From the NCBI GenBank assembly GCA_011503125.2, contig WWBZ02000022.1, forward strand, positions 2,294,001 through 2,358,000: a stretch of DNA of 64,000 bases, in the 5' to 3' direction. Below the pieces are notes generated by a model. It was given only the letters and a program-made list of their open reading frames with translations. It did not search any database and was not told the origin of the DNA. The stretch comes from Botryosphaeria dothidea (Eukaryota; Ascomycota; Dothideomycetes; Botryosphaeriales; Botryosphaeriaceae). The stretch's first letter is position 1. The number at the start of each line of letters is the position of its first letter. Shown piece by piece: positions 43,154-54,766 of this stretch. The position numbers and the translations under genes were made by a program.

Positions 43154-45379
43154 GCCGAAGTTGTAAAAGCAGATAGGGGAGCTGCTAAAATAGGGTGAGA
43201 GTATCAGAGGGCCTCTCAACCCGGAATACTGGTAGTGTTGATCAGTGGGGAGTTGAACCATTCGTTCCGGATGCTGGTGTACTATTACGGAGTTAATGAA
43301 TTGAGATGACCTTTCATCAGCTGCTCATGTTTTGGGGCAGTATACATTGAAGTACTTCGATAAATCAGAAGGCAGAATGTATTTCCAGAATCTTGAGAGA
43401 TCTGTTAACGAATTTGTATATACGGATTTGCGCCTTATCAGGATGTCATTGGGGACATGTCCTGAGGCAGAAAGACAATGGAATCCAGTTATGCTCAACC
43501 TACCAAGATGACTGCAGACCGCGAGATAAACAACAAAGACACATTTTTCTTTCAAAGCAACCGGAGGCCGGTCAGGTGCGCAGTCTGCGTGGCTGTGTAT
43601 TAGGTGGTGGATGGGACCGTTCGGAACCCAAAAGTTTGAACAGCCACAGCCCAGCCGCCACGCCAACGCGTTCATGAGCGGAAAGACCGGATGAACGTCA
43701 TTGTTGCGTGCACCCTTTGCCAGTAAAGCGCCCCTTGATTAGTAACTTCAGAAAGTCTTCCGAAGGCTGCGCTGGACCGCATTGTGTGTTCCTCTACATC
43801 CGGTTGAAAGCCTCGAGCGCGGATGTTGTTATGGCTTGGCATACGTTCTTTGGGAAACCGCATGCGCGGTCCGCCGGAACGAATAGTAAGATTCGAAAGG
43901 CAAAAAAACATCGACCGAATTCAAAGATTTGTGGCGCGCGAGTTTTTGAAAACGAGCGCCTATCGCTCAGGACATGTCCCAGACGGCGTGATCTGGTTGG
44001 TTCATAAAACGCTGCAGCTGCAGTGTGAACACACTAAAGAAATGAAACGTTGACAAAAGAAAGAAAGAGGGGCCAAATTCCTGGTGAATTCAGCCGGGCG
44101 AATAACCCAATGGCCAAAGTGCGGTCGTTCTGATGCGATGTTTTGGAAAACGACCATGTCAAAAGTCGACCTCCTTTGCTACGTCTGCTTGAGTTGAGAA
44201 GTGGGTCCAAAACAAGCAATTGCGCAATGAAGATCAGGGAATCTGAGACAGCTGTGTCGGCCATTCAATTGAGCACCTGTGTGCTTCATTCGTTCAGATG
44301 GATTGAAAGGAGCAGGTGGCGGTGAGGGGGGGGGAGTGAGGACCCGTATTCCCCGATCTGATCTCACGAATCGGAGAAGCAGGTAGCTGCATTGGGCACG
44401 CGAGCACTCAGGTACGGTGCCCAATGTATCCGGATGCTTTACCTTACACGCTGAGTTTCCAGAGGGCGAGAGCTTGAGCAAGAGGCAGGTTGTGATACTC
44501 TACGAACTGTGCAGACAAACCTGGATGTTGTGCTTCGTGCCCCTGCTTCCTGATCAGGGAGCTGGCATTCAGGGTTATCGGCGAAAGAAAGTAAGAAAAA
44601 CACCCACGTGCTCTTGTAGGGGACGGGGTCCGGATGTTGAAACAGAAGACAATCGGAGGCACGACCGATGAGCGAAGTCTTCCGCAGCGAGCAGGGGCAC
44701 GAATCAGAGCCTTTGTGTTTCTGCCTTGGAATGTTTTGATTACAGATAGCTTAAGCTCGATCGGCAGCGGCTGAGTTGCGAGGAGGCAGGAATGGTCGCG
44801 GAAACCCTCATGCCCCTGCTCCAAACGGCCAGTAAGCTTCGTTCGATTTATCGCCACCCGGACGGGGCGCTGGCCATGAGGCCTCCATCTGAAGCGTCGC
44901 GTGCATCAGCCCGAGTGTGACGACATCTCGCCAGCGTGTAAAGTAAATGCGCATGACAAGCTGTGTGTGCAAAATGAGGCGGAGTTGAGCATGCAGCGCT
45001 GATTACAGTGCCTTCTAGAATCAACAGAGTGCAATTGGGACATCGATTGCAGCGGAGCGGGAGCAAGAAGCAGTGCAGGATTGTAGTAGACACACAGCAC
45101 GGGCGGAGAGAGCAGGAACGCGGCGAGGCAGGGAAAGAGCAATTGGATGTGCCAGCCTAATGCGGTTTAGCGACGTCGCCAAGGTCTTGTTCGCTCGTCG
45201 GGGACCGGCGAAACCAGTTCTGCCGGACGGCGCCCACATCAATTTCACAACTCCATACTTTTCGCCCGGGACAACGACGACGACGTACTAACCACTCGAC
45301 AACCCCAGCCGACAAAGTGCGTATACCGTGCCTGATGCATCGTCCGCCATGACCGAGCCCAACTAACAGTTCTGCGCAG
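43154..45379. other. Large intergenic region with eL32 promoter
   Basis: 2.2 kb without a supported gene. A run of nine G lies at 44326-44334. A convincing 5'-UTR intron of eL32 ends it: donor GTGCGT at 45317, branch point ACTAAC at about 45363-45368, and acceptor GCGCAG ending at 45379, so the ATG is the first codon of the next exon. Several short open frames between 43325 and 45100 lack any family feature. Confidence 0.45.
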
Positions 45380-46118
45380 ATGGTGGCCGCTAAGAAGCAT
45401 GTCCCGATCGTCAAGAAGCGTACGTCGATGCCTCCCATCCAGAAGCCGCACCCGCATCCGCACCACATCCCAATGCGCTCCGTCGTCGTTCTATCATCTT
45501 CTTCATCCGCCCGCGAAAATTTGGCGCTTCGTTGCACGTTGTAGGGACAATTGCTGATCGAGATGGGAATGCAGACACGAAGCGCTTCAACCGCCACCAG
45601 AGCGACCGCTTCAAGTGCGTCGACCCTAGCTGGAGGAAGCCCAAGGGTATCGACAACCGTGTGAGGAGGCGGTTCAAGGGCCAGGCTGCTATGCCCAAGG
45701 TACGCTCGCACCACCTCGAACTGGACCGGACTGGCAGCCGCCGACCGGACGGGGAGAGATAAGAGATGGATGTGCGGAATAAAGCGGAGAGGGAACAGCA
45801 CCGCTGACGGGGAACTGCGAAATAGATCGGCTATGGCTCCAACAAGAAGACTCGCCACATGATGCCCTCCGGCCACAAGGCCTTCCTCGTCAACAACACC
45901 CGCGACGTTGACATCCTTCTCATGCACAACCGCACCTACGCTGCCGAGTACGTTCTCTCCCACTTTGGATGGGCCGAATCTGGAGGAGGGTCGGCTAACG
46001 CGCATGCAGGATCGCCCACGCCGTGTCGGCACGCAAGAGGATCGAGATCGTCAACAGGGCTAAGCAGCTGGGTGTCAAGGTCACCAACGCCAAGGCCAAG
46101 GTTACCACGGAGTCGTAA
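45380..46118 (+). CDS. RPL32: 60S ribosomal protein eL32
   Basis: Component of the cytosolic large ribosomal subunit. Four coding exons, 45380-45419, 45575-45699, 45826-45947 and 46010-46118, give 131 residues, the normal length. The sequence joins as [80 protein letters not shown] and then [19 protein letters not shown]. Introns are 155, 126 and 62 nt; the last has the branch point GGCTAACG. A further intron in the leader ends directly at the ATG. Intron richness near the start is typical of ribosomal-protein genes. I looked for snoRNA boxes in the two larger introns and saw none. Confidence 0.97.
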
Positions 46119-47385
46119 AGGGTTTCATTCTAGCGGGGCGGCGCGGATATCATCAGGTCTGGGTGTCGTCAGCTTGCGTAGACAGACAAGCTTCGTGTAT
46201 GCACACCTAACGACAAAAAATGAGCATCAGTTTCATCGGCTGGCTACGGCGCATGGGAACCAATGGTGCAATCGCATAAGTGCTTGTTTGGTCACGTTGC
46301 ACAGAGGGGCGCACATCCCGGGCGGATTTGCGGCGGGGCGGTGGAGGGGTTCTCTGCGGATCGGATAGCTGAGTTTCTGCATTGGACGAAATTGAATCGG
46401 CTTTTTGTCCCACAATCAGCGAACGCTGTGGATTCGCGGATTCAGCCTGTTTTTGCGGGCAGATTGTCGCGCGATACGTCACAAACGCATGGCAGCCGAA
46501 GTAAAAGTAGCTTGGGCGCAGGTTCGATGCCGTTCTGAGCATTGCGAATTGACACCTGCGCTATCAGGCCCCCGCGGCTTGCTGGCAGTGGCCGTCGTCA
46601 TGGATGGGGGGCATGTGAACGTATCGCGCACCGGCATGGTCGGGACGGCTTGGCTCTGCAGGCTGGCGGCTTCCCGCGAGCGCCCGACGCGCAGCTGCGG
46701 CCTTGTTCCCAGCCAACAACACCTCCCTTGGCTCTCGACACCGCCCGCGCCCCGGATGCTGATGCGACGCGGCGCTGAAAAGGAGGTGTGCAACGTTGGC
46801 CACTGCAGCATCTGTGCCTCGTGTGCGCACGCTCGGCAGCGCTGGGGGCACGCAGTCAGAAACGCCCGGGTGATTGGACGGCGCGCGCATGCGATAGCGA
46901 TGACTGTGGTATGCGGTGCTGCACGCGCAAAGGCGACGCCAGCGCCGGGGCGCGGTTTGCGAAGTTTCTGGGCATCTCCAGGTCCCCGTTTCCGCCTCTG
47001 CTGATCTTACGGAGCAGCAGGGCCCTGGCACAGTGACGGCGAGCCCGGTCTCGTGAAAGGACCCTGGTTTAGCAATGGCTCGCCGAAAATTTAATCCCAA
47101 GCTTTAGTCAAAACAGAAAGCCACACAGCAACAGCCAACATCCTCCTTCCTGCGAAACACCTATTTAACTCCCAGCAAACCTTTTCCCTCCATTTTCCCA
47201 GTACCTCGTGTCCGCCCAGCCTGCCCCCGGCGCCTCCTATCCCAGACAGCTCCGACCAAAGCTCCACCGCTCAGTCTCTTCTTACATATTGCTTCCGCAC
47301 CGCCGCTGGTCCGCCGGCACCACCCCTACCAGCTCACACCACAAAATTCAGAAGCACCCTCGGGTGCACCCTCCCACAGCTTCCA
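46119..47385. other. Intergenic, GC-rich centre
   Basis: 1.27 kb. The middle (46540-47000) is GC-rich and open on several frames, but these encode Arg/Ala/His/Pro-rich strings with no motif. TATTTAA at 47162-47168, about 220 bp before the next ATG, is a possible core promoter, followed by C-rich leader. Confidence 0.4.
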
Positions 47386-48279
47386 ATGACGCCCAATCTG
47401 CTTGTTGCCACCCAGACGCTCTTCACCCCACACAAATGGTTCTCGCGCAAGACATCCGAAAAATCGGTCCGCACCAGCGAGCACTGGGATGATCCTCTTC
47501 CCGGAACTTATGAGTACATCCCCGGCCGCGGATGGTACCTCACGAAACCCGATGGTCCCGACGGCAGCTCTGGTGAACGCCTGGAGAAGCCCCGTCCGGT
47601 CAAGTACAGTCGCGTGCTCCGCAGGTACCTGTTCGACAGCGAGTATCAGCGCCGCAAGCTCACCGGCGAAATCCCCGATTCGCACGGCAAGGTGCGCGAG
47701 GTCGGCTTCTTCCTCCTGGATGACGGCGTTGCCTGGGTCAACTGCTGGAACCACAAGGGCGAATTCATCCAAGGCCCCTACGAGCGCTGGGTCATCGACG
47801 AGCGCAATGAGAAATTCCGCAAGATGCTCAAGGGCGACGATCCTGAGTGGCGCAAGAACCACAAGCACAGCCATAGAGCCACCACCCGCAGAAGACCATC
47901 GGCCGAGAGCAACGAGGACGAGAAGCACAAGGTCTACCAGATCCCCGCCACAGGCCACTCTCGTCCCGCCAGCACCATCGACATGAGTCTGATGTCGCCA
48001 CCCACCTCGCGCCCGCCATCGCCGAAGATGGAGACCCCGCGATCTGAGGGCGCCACGAGGTCGAATTCCCGCGCCAACAGCATCTCAGGTGCCCAAGGTT
48101 TCCAGCCGATCCGCCCTAGCAATCTCCGTCAGAACAGCAGCGAAGCTACTTCCCCAAGGAGCATAGGCTCCTCGTCGTCAACCACAACCGCCAACGGCGC
48201 CACTACTCCGCGCAGCCTCGCCGCCGCTGTCACATCGCGGCTAGAAGAACAGAAGCTCGCAATACAGAGGGTACACTAA
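47386..48279 (+). CDS. Unrecognised fungal protein with conserved N-terminal half
   Basis: A single exon of 297 residues. Residues 1-160 look folded and charged: TLFTPHKWFSRKTSEKSV, EHWDDPLPGTYEYIPGRGW, YSRVLRRYLFDSEYQRRKLT, VGFFLLDDGVAWVNCWNHKG and FIQGPYERWVIDERNEKF. They are rich in Trp and Tyr, which suggests a compact domain. Residues 165-297 are Ser/Thr/Pro/Asn-rich and likely disordered, with SPPTSRPPSPKMETP and a Ser run. I do not recognise the family. The start follows a TATTTAA-bearing promoter and CA/CT-rich leader; another in-frame ATG does not occur until inside the conserved region, so the start is probably right. Confidence 0.7.
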   Translation: MTPNLLVATQTLFTPHKWFSRKTSEKSVRTSEHWDDPLPGTYEYIPGRGWYLTKPDGPDGSSGERLEKPRPVKYSRVLRRYLFDSEYQRRKLTGEIPDSHGKVREVGFFLLDDGVAWVNCWNHKGEFIQGPYERWVIDERNEKFRKMLKGDDPEWRKNHKHSHRATTRRRPSAESNEDEKHKVYQIPATGHSRPASTIDMSLMSPPTSRPPSPKMETPRSEGATRSNSRANSISGAQGFQPIRPSNLRQNSSEATSPRSIGSSSSTTTANGATTPRSLAAAVTSRLEEQKLAIQRVH

Positions 48280-49734
48280 CGCGTTGTTGCGCGCCTGCTT
48301 GGCGCAGCCAACCGAAACGACGAACCGGCGTTTCTGATGTCGGGCCGCTAGCGTCACGAAACCGGCGTTCCCTTCATTCTTCTGGAATATGCGGGGTGAA
48401 ACAACGCCCCTCCGCAATTCAACTCGAGGAGGATGCGTGGTTGCTTGACGCATCTAACTGACTCTTGAAGGGTCCGGTAGCCTGTGCTTGGCGAAACGTC
48501 CTAACGTACGCTAGACATCGTGCGGCTCAGCTGGGTTTTGCAGACGCTCGTTGTGTGGACGTGTTGGCGACAAGAAGCACAGGTGGCTTTTCGACTTTGT
48601 TGTCTCTATGATCCTTAGGTTGTGGCTTGTTGTGTTGCTTCTATTTTTCCCTTTCTACGAGACCACGTTAGACCTTGAGACTTTGGGGGCGGTTTCATCT
48701 TCTTTACCACTTCCTTGTATATTTTTCCATGGGCGATTCCCTTTTGACACGATGACAAGCGTTTGAGCGTGTTGGTAGCACATTACTGTAAGGTGTCCGG
48801 TGTTGGTACAAAAGACTGGTTGGGAGCAGCGCGGTGAAACTGCTTTTTTCCCCTCCTTTCCGATATTCCTCCTTAAGATTCTAGGCTTCATGGCTGGATG
48901 GACGGCTGTTTGATTATGACTATCGATGGATTGTGTTCCTGAGAGGCGCTGTTTGCTGTGCACCTTTTCTCGGCGTACTTTTGATGTTGGCTTCCCTGCT
49001 GACTCGAGCGTTCAACTAAACATGTATCACCGAAAAATATTTCCTGGTGGCTCTTATCGCCTACCGATCATGCTATCCAAGTCCCTCCAAGACTACAATC
49101 ATCACGAGTGGGCGTATGATATGCTCACCAGAAAATTGTGTCGCGTACACAAGCTTCGTGGCGTACTACCTTGGCACTGTGGGTCACGGAGAGATAGATG
49201 GTTCTTGGACATCGGGTTCGGGAGATGTGCGCGTTTTAGCATCGAAAGCGGAAGGTGTGACAAAAGCGCCGAGAGAAATAAATCGGGGCGTTGTGCGCCT
49301 GACAATAAACCACGATAACGACCTTTTGGTGTTGAGGTGCGGGACAGCGCCTGATTCTCGTTCTAACATGAAGGGTCTTAAGCTATTATATAGAGCGAAA
49401 CGCGCCCCGCATAACGCTCTAGTGTAATCCGACGCGTCGGGACCGGTGAGCGTAGGCTTGCAATTCCGAGGAGCTAGAACGATTGGAGGAGCAGGCAAGA
49501 CCGGAGCGGAGTCGCGCGGCAAGATCGGCAAGAAAGGTCTGTGTGACTTGCGCGAAATCTTCACAATGCTTTTGACTGCCGGTGTGACGCTTTGCACCGG
49601 GTTACTGGAGGGGGTGTGGCTTTGATCCTGGTAGATTTGGCCAGCGAATTTGCGGAAATAGAAAGTTGATTGAGCGGCAGAGTACGTGGAGGACTTGATG
49701 GAATCACAATCTCATCAAGAGTAGAGGGGGTCCA
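48280..49734. other. Convergent 3' intergenic
   Basis: 1.45 kb between convergent genes. T-rich from 48590 to 48900. No gene, RNA or repeat recognised. Confidence 0.35.
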
Positions 49735-50839
49735 TCAAGGCGATTTCATTAAGTCGTTCACGGCTTTTGCAGCGAACTTCTTCTTCTGCTCTTCTGGCAT
49801 ACCAGCAGCAAGGTCTGTATCGCAAGAAATTAGCCATCGTGCTACCCTTCCAACCATGTGGGAAGCACATACCTCTAATCCCACTCAGCTTGCTCATCAT
49901 CCGCTCCAGCTCCTCCACCTGCGCAGCTTGATCTTCGTTGTCGGCCCTTTCTCCCCCATTCAACTCCGTCTTCAACCCCATAATCTCCATACCCATCTCC
50001 GCCTCTTCGGCCGCGAAAGTCTTGCTCCAGTCCTCGTCATCACTCTCCCCCTCCCCAAACCCGTCCAAATCCCCACCATCGTCCTCACCCTCCCACTCAT
50101 TCGCTTCCAACGCCTCCTTCACCCTCACCATACCCGTCTGCTCCCCAAACTCATTCCGCCCCTTCATCTCCGCATCCACGTACTCGAACCCCCTCTCCCT
50201 CGCCGCATTCTCCCACTCCTCGAACCCGCCCCACCCGCCCTCCCCCGCACCCTCCGCGACGACGCGCTCGCTCGTCCCCACAAGTCCCTTGTTCCGCACA
50301 CCCACGGCCAGGCACACGCCATCCCACGCCAGACCCGCACCTTTCTCAACGACGTCCTGTATGCCCTTCATCGTCTCCAGCACCTCCTCCTTCTTGCCCT
50401 CGTGCTTGGCGAAGACGTAGACCCAGGCGCCGACGGCGCGCACGACCTCGGCGGCCTCGGGCTTGAGGAACTCGGCGATCCAGGACGGCGCGTGCGCGAT
50501 CTCGTCGATCCAGATGGGCAGCGTGGTCGTGTAGTAAGGGGTCGAGAGCGTCCAGATGTGTGAGAGGCCGGCGAGGGAGGTCGTATCGGTGGGTGTGGGT
50601 GCGGTGGTGGTGAGGTCTGTTCGTTTTCGTGTTAGCGGTGGGGTTTTTTGGTTGGTGTGAAGACGTCGAATGTGTGAGTAAGACGTGAGAAGCAGCAAGC
50701 AATATCATCCTGACGGCAACGGCGGGGCAAGACGGCGCGGGAGGGTACCTTTGAGGAACTCTAGGATTCCGGAGTCAGGTGCGCCGACGACGAGCATACG
50801 GCGGGGGTTTGGGATTTCCGTGGCTTTCGGAGGCTCCAT
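49735..50839 (-). CDS. Alpha/gamma-adaptin-binding p34 (AAGAB/Irc6)-like protein
   Basis: Family members are small-GTPase-like chaperones that bind adaptor complexes during clathrin-coat assembly. Three exons, 50839-50749, 50616-49873 and 49814-49735, give 304 residues. The N terminus MEPPKATEIPNPRRMLVVGA carries a Rossmann-like strand and loop VGAPDSGILEFLK. Then come SLAGLSHIWTLSTPYYTTTL, PIWIDEIAHAPSWIAEFLKP, VVRAVGAWVYVFAKHEG, and GLAWDGVCLAVGVRNKG. The C-terminal part is acidic (NEWEGEDDGGDLDGFGEGES) and ends with the family helix QVEELERMMSKLSGIRD, then MPEEQKKKFAAKAVNDLM. Introns are 132 and 58 nt, both phase 1. The last exon corrects a frame that would otherwise end a few residues after SGIRG. 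Confidence 0.85.
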
Positions 50840-51399
50840 GGCTTTTGTGTTGGTGTTGTGGGGAAGGTATTGTTTAGGTTTCACATCTTGGATGTGCGGA
50901 GGTATGGAGGGGAGCGCGGATGTTCGGCGTCGCGGGGAAGAAGTGCAATTTGATTAGTCGTTGCCGGTAAGGACGTCACTCATCCTCTAACAAGTGTTAA
51001 TTCACCGGAAATTTGCAGTCTATAGCCAAAGCATGTTCTAAGAGCAGAGCATGGTCGCATTTCTCAAAGGAAGTAGCACAGCTCCTCCGGCGACGGTCGA
51101 AGCACAGAAAATCCGCAGTAAAGTCCATTCAAGACGTCTCATTTCTTTTGTCCCGCTCATGAAGCTTCCCGCTCATGGCCCTAAGCATTTATCTGAGAGT
51201 TGCAGCCCCGTTGATCCTGAACGCCAATGCTTTTGCATGCCTTGGGAATCATTTTCTAGAAAACCTCCCGCCCAAAACCTTTAATCTCCAGCTTGCCTTC
51301 GAGGAAATGGTGTCCGAGTATTGGTTCCAATGGCGTCAACTGGACGTGTAATGGACGGCCTGTGATCGGTTTATGTACGTTGGAGAGCCGTCGAGGCTC
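50840..51399. other. Spacer between p34-like gene and SmD3
   Basis: 560 bp containing the promoter of the p34-like gene and the SmD3 3' flank. No coding support. Confidence 0.35.
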
Positions 51400-51986
51400 T
51401 CAGCGGCCGCCACGAGCACCGCGAGCCCTGTTAACAGTAGCCCTACCACGGGCAAGACCAACACCGCGGCCGCGGGTACCACGGGAGCGGAACATCGGGG
51501 CGTTGCTGTACCAATAGATAGGACTGCAGTCATTATCCGTGGTCTTGACAGCGCTTTCGCGCGGGGTTGGGGACTTACCGGAGCATGTCTGGGACGATGA
51601 AGAAGCGGACGTGCGAACCGCGGATGTAAACCTGGTCAAGATGCGAAACGCGGCCGTCGCGGGCGGTGACGGTAATATCCTTAAGCTGGACGTTCATGTT
51701 GTCCTCGGCTGCAAGGGCGCGTAATGTTAGCTTCGTTCGCCAGAAATAGGTCTAGGCAGAAGATGAAGAGACGGCGCGGAGCGAACCTTCAAGAAGCTTT
51801 CCACGGTAGACATGGCCGGTGGTAAGCTCGAGAGTGACGACGTGGCCCTAAGTCCCAGTTGCATATCAGCGGTCGGCCTTGCAAAAGCAGCTTCTGTGAG
51901 CATGCGCGCGAGAGATAGTTGGCGTGGAGGGCGCGTACCGTGGCCTCGTTGAGCAGCTTGATCGGAATACCGATGGTGCTCGTCAT
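51400..51986 (-). CDS. SMD3: Small nuclear ribonucleoprotein Sm D3
   Basis: One of seven Sm proteins forming the ring on U1, U2, U4 and U5 snRNAs. Four exons, 51986-51939, 51847-51787, 51708-51579 and 51505-51400, give 114 residues. Exon 1 is [16 protein letters not shown]. Sm1 motif: [20 protein letters not shown], then [20 protein letters not shown]. Sm2 motif: [20 protein letters not shown]. The C-terminal tail [20 protein letters not shown] has RG dipeptides, substrates for symmetric arginine methylation in other organisms. Introns are 91, 78 and 73 nt, all frame-preserving. The partner U2 snRNA gene lies at the left end of the window. Confidence 0.96.
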
Positions 51987-52230
51987 GTTGAGAGTGAGAA
52001 GCTACGCGACGATGATTGAGAGGATGTCGAGCCGGGAGGAGGCGTGCGGGGAGCAGGCGGCTGGTTGGAAGAAGTCGCGCGGTGGTGATGGCGGCGGTTG
52101 TGTTGCAAGCTCGAGAATCCGCACCTAAGAACGGCTTTTCCCCGGCCCGCAGCGCCGCTGATCTCCGCCTGCGAAACATCTCCCCTACCAACACGTCGAC
52201 ACCCCCACTGCCTGTGCGCGGATTGGCCCA

Positions 52231-53209
52231 ATGAACCTCTCCGGGACCTTCAATGTCTTCAAGCTCCTGAGGGACCCGGCCCTCTGCCTCCCGCACCATA
52301 CCGTCTCAACTTTCAACCATTTGCCCATCCCGCTGTCCCGGGCATTCACGCGGCCAGATGGAAAAGCCGTGGACATCAGAGCAGTAGTCCTGGACAAGGA
52401 CAACTGCTTTGCGGTTCCTCATGCAAATGAGGTCCATCCTGAGTATAAAGTAATACTTCCTGCTCTGCACCTTGACAAATATAGAAGCACTATATATGGA
52501 CAATCATACATCCAACGGGGCTGGGAAAATGGTTGGAGTGAGGCCTTTCGTACTACGGCACCTCTTTTCTCATTTTCTCCAGAAACAAGCCGCAGGCCCA
52601 TTTGGAGCATCGTTGTCGTCCATTCCCCTTCAGCTAATCTCGAAAATCTTGTATTGACGAAGACTTTCAACAGGAGAAATTCCAAGAACTACGCAGGACG
52701 TATCCTGGCTCCAAGCTCCTGATTGTCTCCAACACCGCTGGGACTGCGTCTGATTCGTCTTATGCTCAGGCCGAGCTTCTGGAGCGCAATACCGGCGTGA
52801 AAGTCCTTCATCACAGCACCAAGGTGTGTGTCCTCACATTTATCGTCATGTCGGATTACTTAATCTTGTTTCCAGAAACCTGGCTGTCGTGCCGAAGTCT
52901 TCGAGTACTTCCGCAACAACCCAGATGCGGGAGTCACATCACCCTCGCAAATTGCTGTCGTTGGCGATCGTCTCTTTACTGACGTAATGATGGCCAATTT
53001 GATCGGGGCACATGGCTTCTGGGTCAAGGACGGGACAATAGGCCCGCATAGCTTCGTGAGTTCCAACTGTGCTGAGCCGAGTGAGACATGGCTCGAGTGC
53101 CTGGCTGACAAAGAGCTTTCTGCAGTTCGCGAAGGCAGAGCACAGACTGGCGGCTTTTCTTCTGCGTAGAGGCTACAGTCCTCAGGAGCCGAAGAGCAGC
53201 TTTGAATAG
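52231..53209 (+). CDS. GEP4: Mitochondrial phosphatidylglycerophosphatase Gep4
   Basis: Gep4 dephosphorylates phosphatidylglycerolphosphate in the mitochondrial matrix-side inner membrane, a step in cardiolipin synthesis. Four exons, 52231-52449, 52674-52823, 52876-53055 and 53126-53209, give 210 residues. The N terminus MNLSGTFNVFKLLRDPALCL and PHHTVSTFNHLPIPL are family signatures. HAD motif I is VVLDKDNCF. Motif II is LLIVSNTAGTASD, and motif IV is IAVVGDRLFTDVMMANLIGA. The end FAKAEHRLAAFLLRRGYSP matches. The first intron, 224 nt, is long for this genome; the last intron must be removed or the frame ends at TGGFSSA with an unrelated tail. Divergent from SmD3 with 244 bp between start codons. 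Confidence 0.95.
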
Positions 53210-53348
53210 TTGAGATAAGTCGACTTGGAACGACTGAATCATCCCTCGGTTTATTGCCCTCTTCAGGTTGTAGACATAATAGCCATAAGACAATTGTAAT
53301 ACAATATGCACTTGCTTCACAGAAGATCTGCAGCTTTATCGTTTTGTC

Positions 53349-53706
53349 TTACTCACAAGCTCCTTCCGTAAATGGGCCGGTAGAGACGTGATCTGTAAAT
53401 GCACAACCAACAGTCCTCTCAAACCTCCGAAGTCTGTTTAATTTCTCTTCACTCCAATCCTCCGCAAATCGTCGAGCCTCTTTCTCATCGAGAAAAGCCC
53501 AACGCCAACACTTTGAGATGGGTCCCCAGCAAATTTCTTCGAATGTCTGCATGGCACTTTCCATCATGTTCCGGGTATTGTTCGCCTTTTTGGCCTTTCG
53601 AGTATGCTATGAACATTGCCAATAAAATGGAGCAATAAGTCAAAACAATCGCGAGCAACCTGTTGAGATTCCCGCTGCTAATGTTTCCCTTCTTGTGGTT
53701 CGCCAT
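53349..53706 (-). CDS. Doubtful small gene, about 105 residues
   Basis: On the minus strand an ATG at 53706 opens MANHKKGNISSGNLNRLLAI. A second frame from about 53604 to 53349 encodes MMESAMQTFEEICWGP, FLDEKEARRFAEDWSEEKL and RRFERTVGCAFTDHV. These could be joined by a 42-nt intron with a weak GTTTTG donor and TTCATAG acceptor. The second part looks like real protein (alternating charge, few rare residues). Alternatively, the first frame reads on into a membrane-like helix (IVLTYCSILLAMFIAY) and the second is separate. A GTGAGTAAG donor at the end hints at another exon. No family recognised. Confidence 0.25.
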
Positions 53707-54082
53707 CAAATTCAAGAGAGTTTGACGCGAACAAATTGTCCAATCTATGGTGTGGTGTCAAGCTCACCACATGGAATAGGTGCTGAAAGTATCAGTTGTT
53801 GAAGACGATCCTTCATTGGTTCGTAAAGTGTATCGGATGGAGTGTGTTTGAGATACTACTTTGCACGATTCTTTGGTGGGGTGATCAGTGCTTGGAAGCT
53901 GCGAATCGGATCCGGAGACAAAGAAGGGCAATGGAACAAGTTCGAAAACTTTCCTGTAAATCTTTAACTTCCTTTGTCTCCTCGAGCATCAATAAACTCG
54001 TCTTGCACCTGAATTCCCTCCTGTGAAACAAGGGTATCTCGGTCTTCACTCTGCAAAATCCCTCGAACAACTACCACGAACC

Positions 54083-54595
54083 ATGGTCAGTCGCACAGGC
54101 GATCGCCAAAAACCCCTCTATGGCATCCCTAACTCAACTCATTTCCCCCGTTCCTCGGTGCGCCCGCATTTTATCATCAAAATACTCGCCACAGTCATGT
54201 TTCTGCTCTTTCTTCTCCTCATCTCCAACATCCGCGCACACGTCCTTGCCGCCTTCCGCCGACGCCTCGCCCACCATTATTACTACCATGCGCCGCTACT
54301 TAGGCAGGGCTTCGACCTACTCTTATGGATACCGTTCTGTTGGACCGGCGTGATATTCTGGTTATGGGTGCTCTCCCTCAACGACACAGCTGTGGATAGG
54401 TTCCTATCGGTGCGGCCTATTGAGGAGGAAGAAAGGTTGAGGGCACGGTGGGAAGAATGGTGGCGGAAAGAGCAGAACAAAGATGTGAGAAAAGCAAGGG
54501 CGGAAAAGCGGGGGTTGATTATGAGGGGAGAATGGAAGGGGAATGTCAGGGCGGGTGGTACGGATAGGGTGGAGGCCGTGAAGTGGTTTACATGA
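54083..54595 (+). CDS. Small two-helix membrane protein, unrecognised
   Basis: A single exon from ATG 54083 gives 170 residues starting MVSRTGDRQKPLYGIPN. The open frame extends upstream only through a GTG, so this ATG is the start. Two membrane segments: IIKILATVMFLLFLLLISNI (about 34-53) and LLLWIPFCWTGVIFWLWVLS (about 82-101). The basic, charged C terminus (EEEERLRARWEEWWRKEQNK, KRGLIMRGEWKGN) is probably helical and cytosolic. No family recognised. The regular hydrophobic pattern and length support a real gene. Confidence 0.55.
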   Translation: MVSRTGDRQKPLYGIPNSTHFPRSSVRPHFIIKILATVMFLLFLLLISNIRAHVLAAFRRRLAHHYYYHAPLLRQGFDLLLWIPFCWTGVIFWLWVLSLNDTAVDRFLSVRPIEEEERLRARWEEWWRKEQNKDVRKARAEKRGLIMRGEWKGNVRAGGTDRVEAVKWFT

Positions 54596-54766
54596 ATGGG
54601 GCATAGACTTGGCAAGTGAAAGATAAGAAAGGTATGCATTACAAAGTCTCTGTAGCGTATGAATCCCTAATCCGACAGGACTGGCATCTCATCTAGACGC
54701 TCGCGCGCTTCTTCTACTCGGTCTACTGCTCTACGTCCGACACCACGAGAACCATCCATCTATCAT

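Noticed and set aside
45157..46032. Minus-strand open frame of 291 codons
   Set aside because: Antisense of eL32 exons and introns; it crosses three intron boundaries of a certain gene.
46490..46570. tRNA-like B box GGTTCGATGCC near 46523
   Set aside because: No matching A box or pairing acceptor stem could be found around it.
46564..47100. Open frames on both strands in GC-rich spacer
   Set aside because: Arg/Ala/His-rich composition without motifs or splice continuity; expected by chance in GC-rich DNA.
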